Assembly (NCBI RefSeq): GCF_000298235.1
Contig: NZ_BAHE01000023.1
Location: 1 to 64,000, forward strand
Direction of reading: 5' to 3'
Source: Gordonia namibiensis NBRC 108229
GTDB lineage: Bacteria; Actinomycetota; Actinomycetes; Mycobacteriales; Mycobacteriaceae
Length of the DNA stretch: 64,000 bases
A model generated the notes under the pieces. It did no database searches, had not been told where the DNA came from, and worked only from the letters and a program-made list of their open reading frames with translations. This document shows positions 63,123 to 64,000 of the stretch, one piece after another. The translations under genes were made by a program, and so were the position numbers. Within the stretch, counting starts at the first letter, position 1. Each line of letters begins with the position of its first letter.

Positions 63123-63189
63123 GGGGGATCTCCTCTGTTGATCGGTGGGGCAGCCGGTGAGACGTTCACCGGCGGAGTCTCGTTCGGGG

Positions 63190-64000
63190 TCAGTCCGGCA
63201 GCGACAGGGTCGACGCCGCGGTGCGGTGTTCGGACACCGTCGCCAGCGACCATCGGACGGGTTCGATCGTGGTGTCGGCGAGGTCGGTCACGGTCGGGGC
63301 TGGTGTCGAGGTGAGGATGCCGCGCTCGCTGAGGACCAGCAGATGCGCGTCGGTCTCGCGCAGTGCGAGACGCTTCATCGTCAGGTTGAGGTCGCTGAAC
63401 GGGCGGGACCAGCCGACGTTCTGGGTGATCTCCCATGCCGTGGACTCCGGGCGCGCGGCGACCGCCTCGGTGATCTCGGTGAGACGCTCCTCGTGATGCG
63501 ACAGGAGCCCGGTGACCCGAGCGCCCAGACCGCGGAACCGGTACTCGTGCGACGGCAGGGCCTCGTGTTCCCGCATCTTCTCGGTGTTGGCCAGCGAGAC
63601 CAGATAATCGGCGAGCGGGCTCTCCGTCTGCATCGGACTGGTGGACACATTCGGACTGATCCGCGGCAGCAGGTGATCGCCGGTGAAGATGATCCCCGCA
63701 TCGTCGTCGGCGAAGCACAGGTGGCCCGGGGTGTGACCGGGCGTCCAGATGGCACGCAGATTCCAGCCCGGGATGTCGAGCGGGGCATCGGCGGTCAGCT
63801 CCGTGTCGATGGTCCGACCGTCGGGGAGACGGACGAAGTCGACGAGCCCCAGGCCCGCGACGTCGGCCGGGGCGCCGAGAACCCGCAACTCCCACCGCGC
63901 CTCGTCGAGCTGGCTCTCGACCTCGTCGTCGGAGTGGTAGCGCAGGTGGCTGGCATCATCACGGTGCATCAGCAGCTCGACATCGGTGTGCTCGAGCAGC
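63190..64000 (-). CDS. MBL-fold hydrolase, 5' end beyond the window
   Basis: The open frame continues through the window edge (VELLMHRDDAS is read in from 64000), so the N-terminal HxHxDH half is missing here. What is seen is the second half of a metallo-beta-lactamase fold: TPGHTPGHLCFADDD with a metal His, and IIFTGDHLLP with Asp. A roughly 100-residue helical C-terminal domain follows, as in LACTB2-like or thioesterase-like members. It may hydrolyse a CoA thioester or lactone in the adjacent pathway; this is not certain. Confidence 0.8.
   Translation of the reverse strand, partial: LLEHTDVELLMHRDDASHLRYHSDDEVESQLDEARWELRVLGAPADVAGLGLVDFVRLPDGRTIDTELTADAPLDIPGWNLRAIWTPGHTPGHLCFADDDAGIIFTGDHLLPRISPNVSTSPMQTESPLADYLVSLANTEKMREHEALPSHEYRFRGLGARVTGLLSHHEERLTEITEAVAARPESTAWEITQNVGWSRPFSDLNLTMKRLALRETDAHLLVLSERGILTSTPAPTVTDLADTTIEPVRWSLATVSEHRTAASTLSLPD

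Overview
The window is high-GC actinobacterial chromosome with dense, often overlapping genes. Mycobacteriales traits include an RpfB resuscitation factor, protein O-mannosyltransferase, a mycothiol-dependent-isomerase-type protein, F420-type LLM oxidoreductase, FprB, SoxR and a Rv3400/Rv3401-like pair. The stretch from the mannosyltransferase through rsmI, pabB, metG, tatD, rpfB, rsmA and ispE follows the order of the Mycobacterium tuberculosis Rv1002c-Rv1011 region, with extra genes inserted. Gordonia or a close relative is my best guess (inference). I saw no tRNA, rRNA, CRISPR array, insertion sequence or prophage.

Layout. 1-3.7 kb: azlCD amino-acid exporter, divergent XRE-cupin regulator, and a DEAD-box helicase behind a hairpin-rich leader. 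3.7-8.7 kb (minus strand): mycothiol-dependent isomerase-like protein, DMT transporter, an unknown protein, FprB and an AurF-type diiron oxygenase. 8.9-16.8 kb: a tight plus-strand operon encoding an FAD/NAD(P) oxidoreductase, a four-helix membrane protein, a zinc-ribbon/FHA protein, a CPA2-type cation/proton antiporter with a large cytosolic tail and a kinase-fold protein lacking the catalytic Asp. It faces a membrane-anchored, fully degenerate kinase. This is the best candidate for an undescribed system. 16.9-24.5 kb: small membrane protein, universal stress protein, SoxR, patatin, MFS exporter, arginine deiminase, GntR and BCCT transporter.

24.7-47.4 kb: the conserved housekeeping block (mannosyltransferase, rsmI, GAF regulator, pabB, metG, tatD, rpfB, rsmA, ispE). 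It is interspersed with a HEAT-repeat/MerR operon, a GH65 phosphorylase with its HAD phosphoglucomutase partner, GntR, PhzF, GNAT, LLM and HAD genes, a secreted lipase and an ABC-F ATPase. A secreted SGNH hydrolase follows.

48.6-64.0 kb: a CoA-dependent beta-oxidation island with three acyl-CoA dehydrogenases, two thiolases, two SDRs, an acyl-CoA ligase, an enoyl-CoA hydratase, an MFS importer, two LysR regulators and a truncated MBL-fold hydrolase. Together these can activate and oxidise a carboxylic acid; the substrate cannot be read from sequence.

Non-coding structure is rich. A repeated element containing TTTCGATACG sits in the convergent gaps near 24.5, 45.6 and 60.2-60.5 kb, with a related fragment at 56.6 kb. 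There are 15-18 bp perfect hairpins, a 49-bp tandem repeat, a 107-bp tandem duplication that copies the tail of a LysR gene, paired dyads upstream of the beta-oxidation genes, and many -10-like boxes 6-8 bases before a start codon, as expected for leaderless mRNAs.
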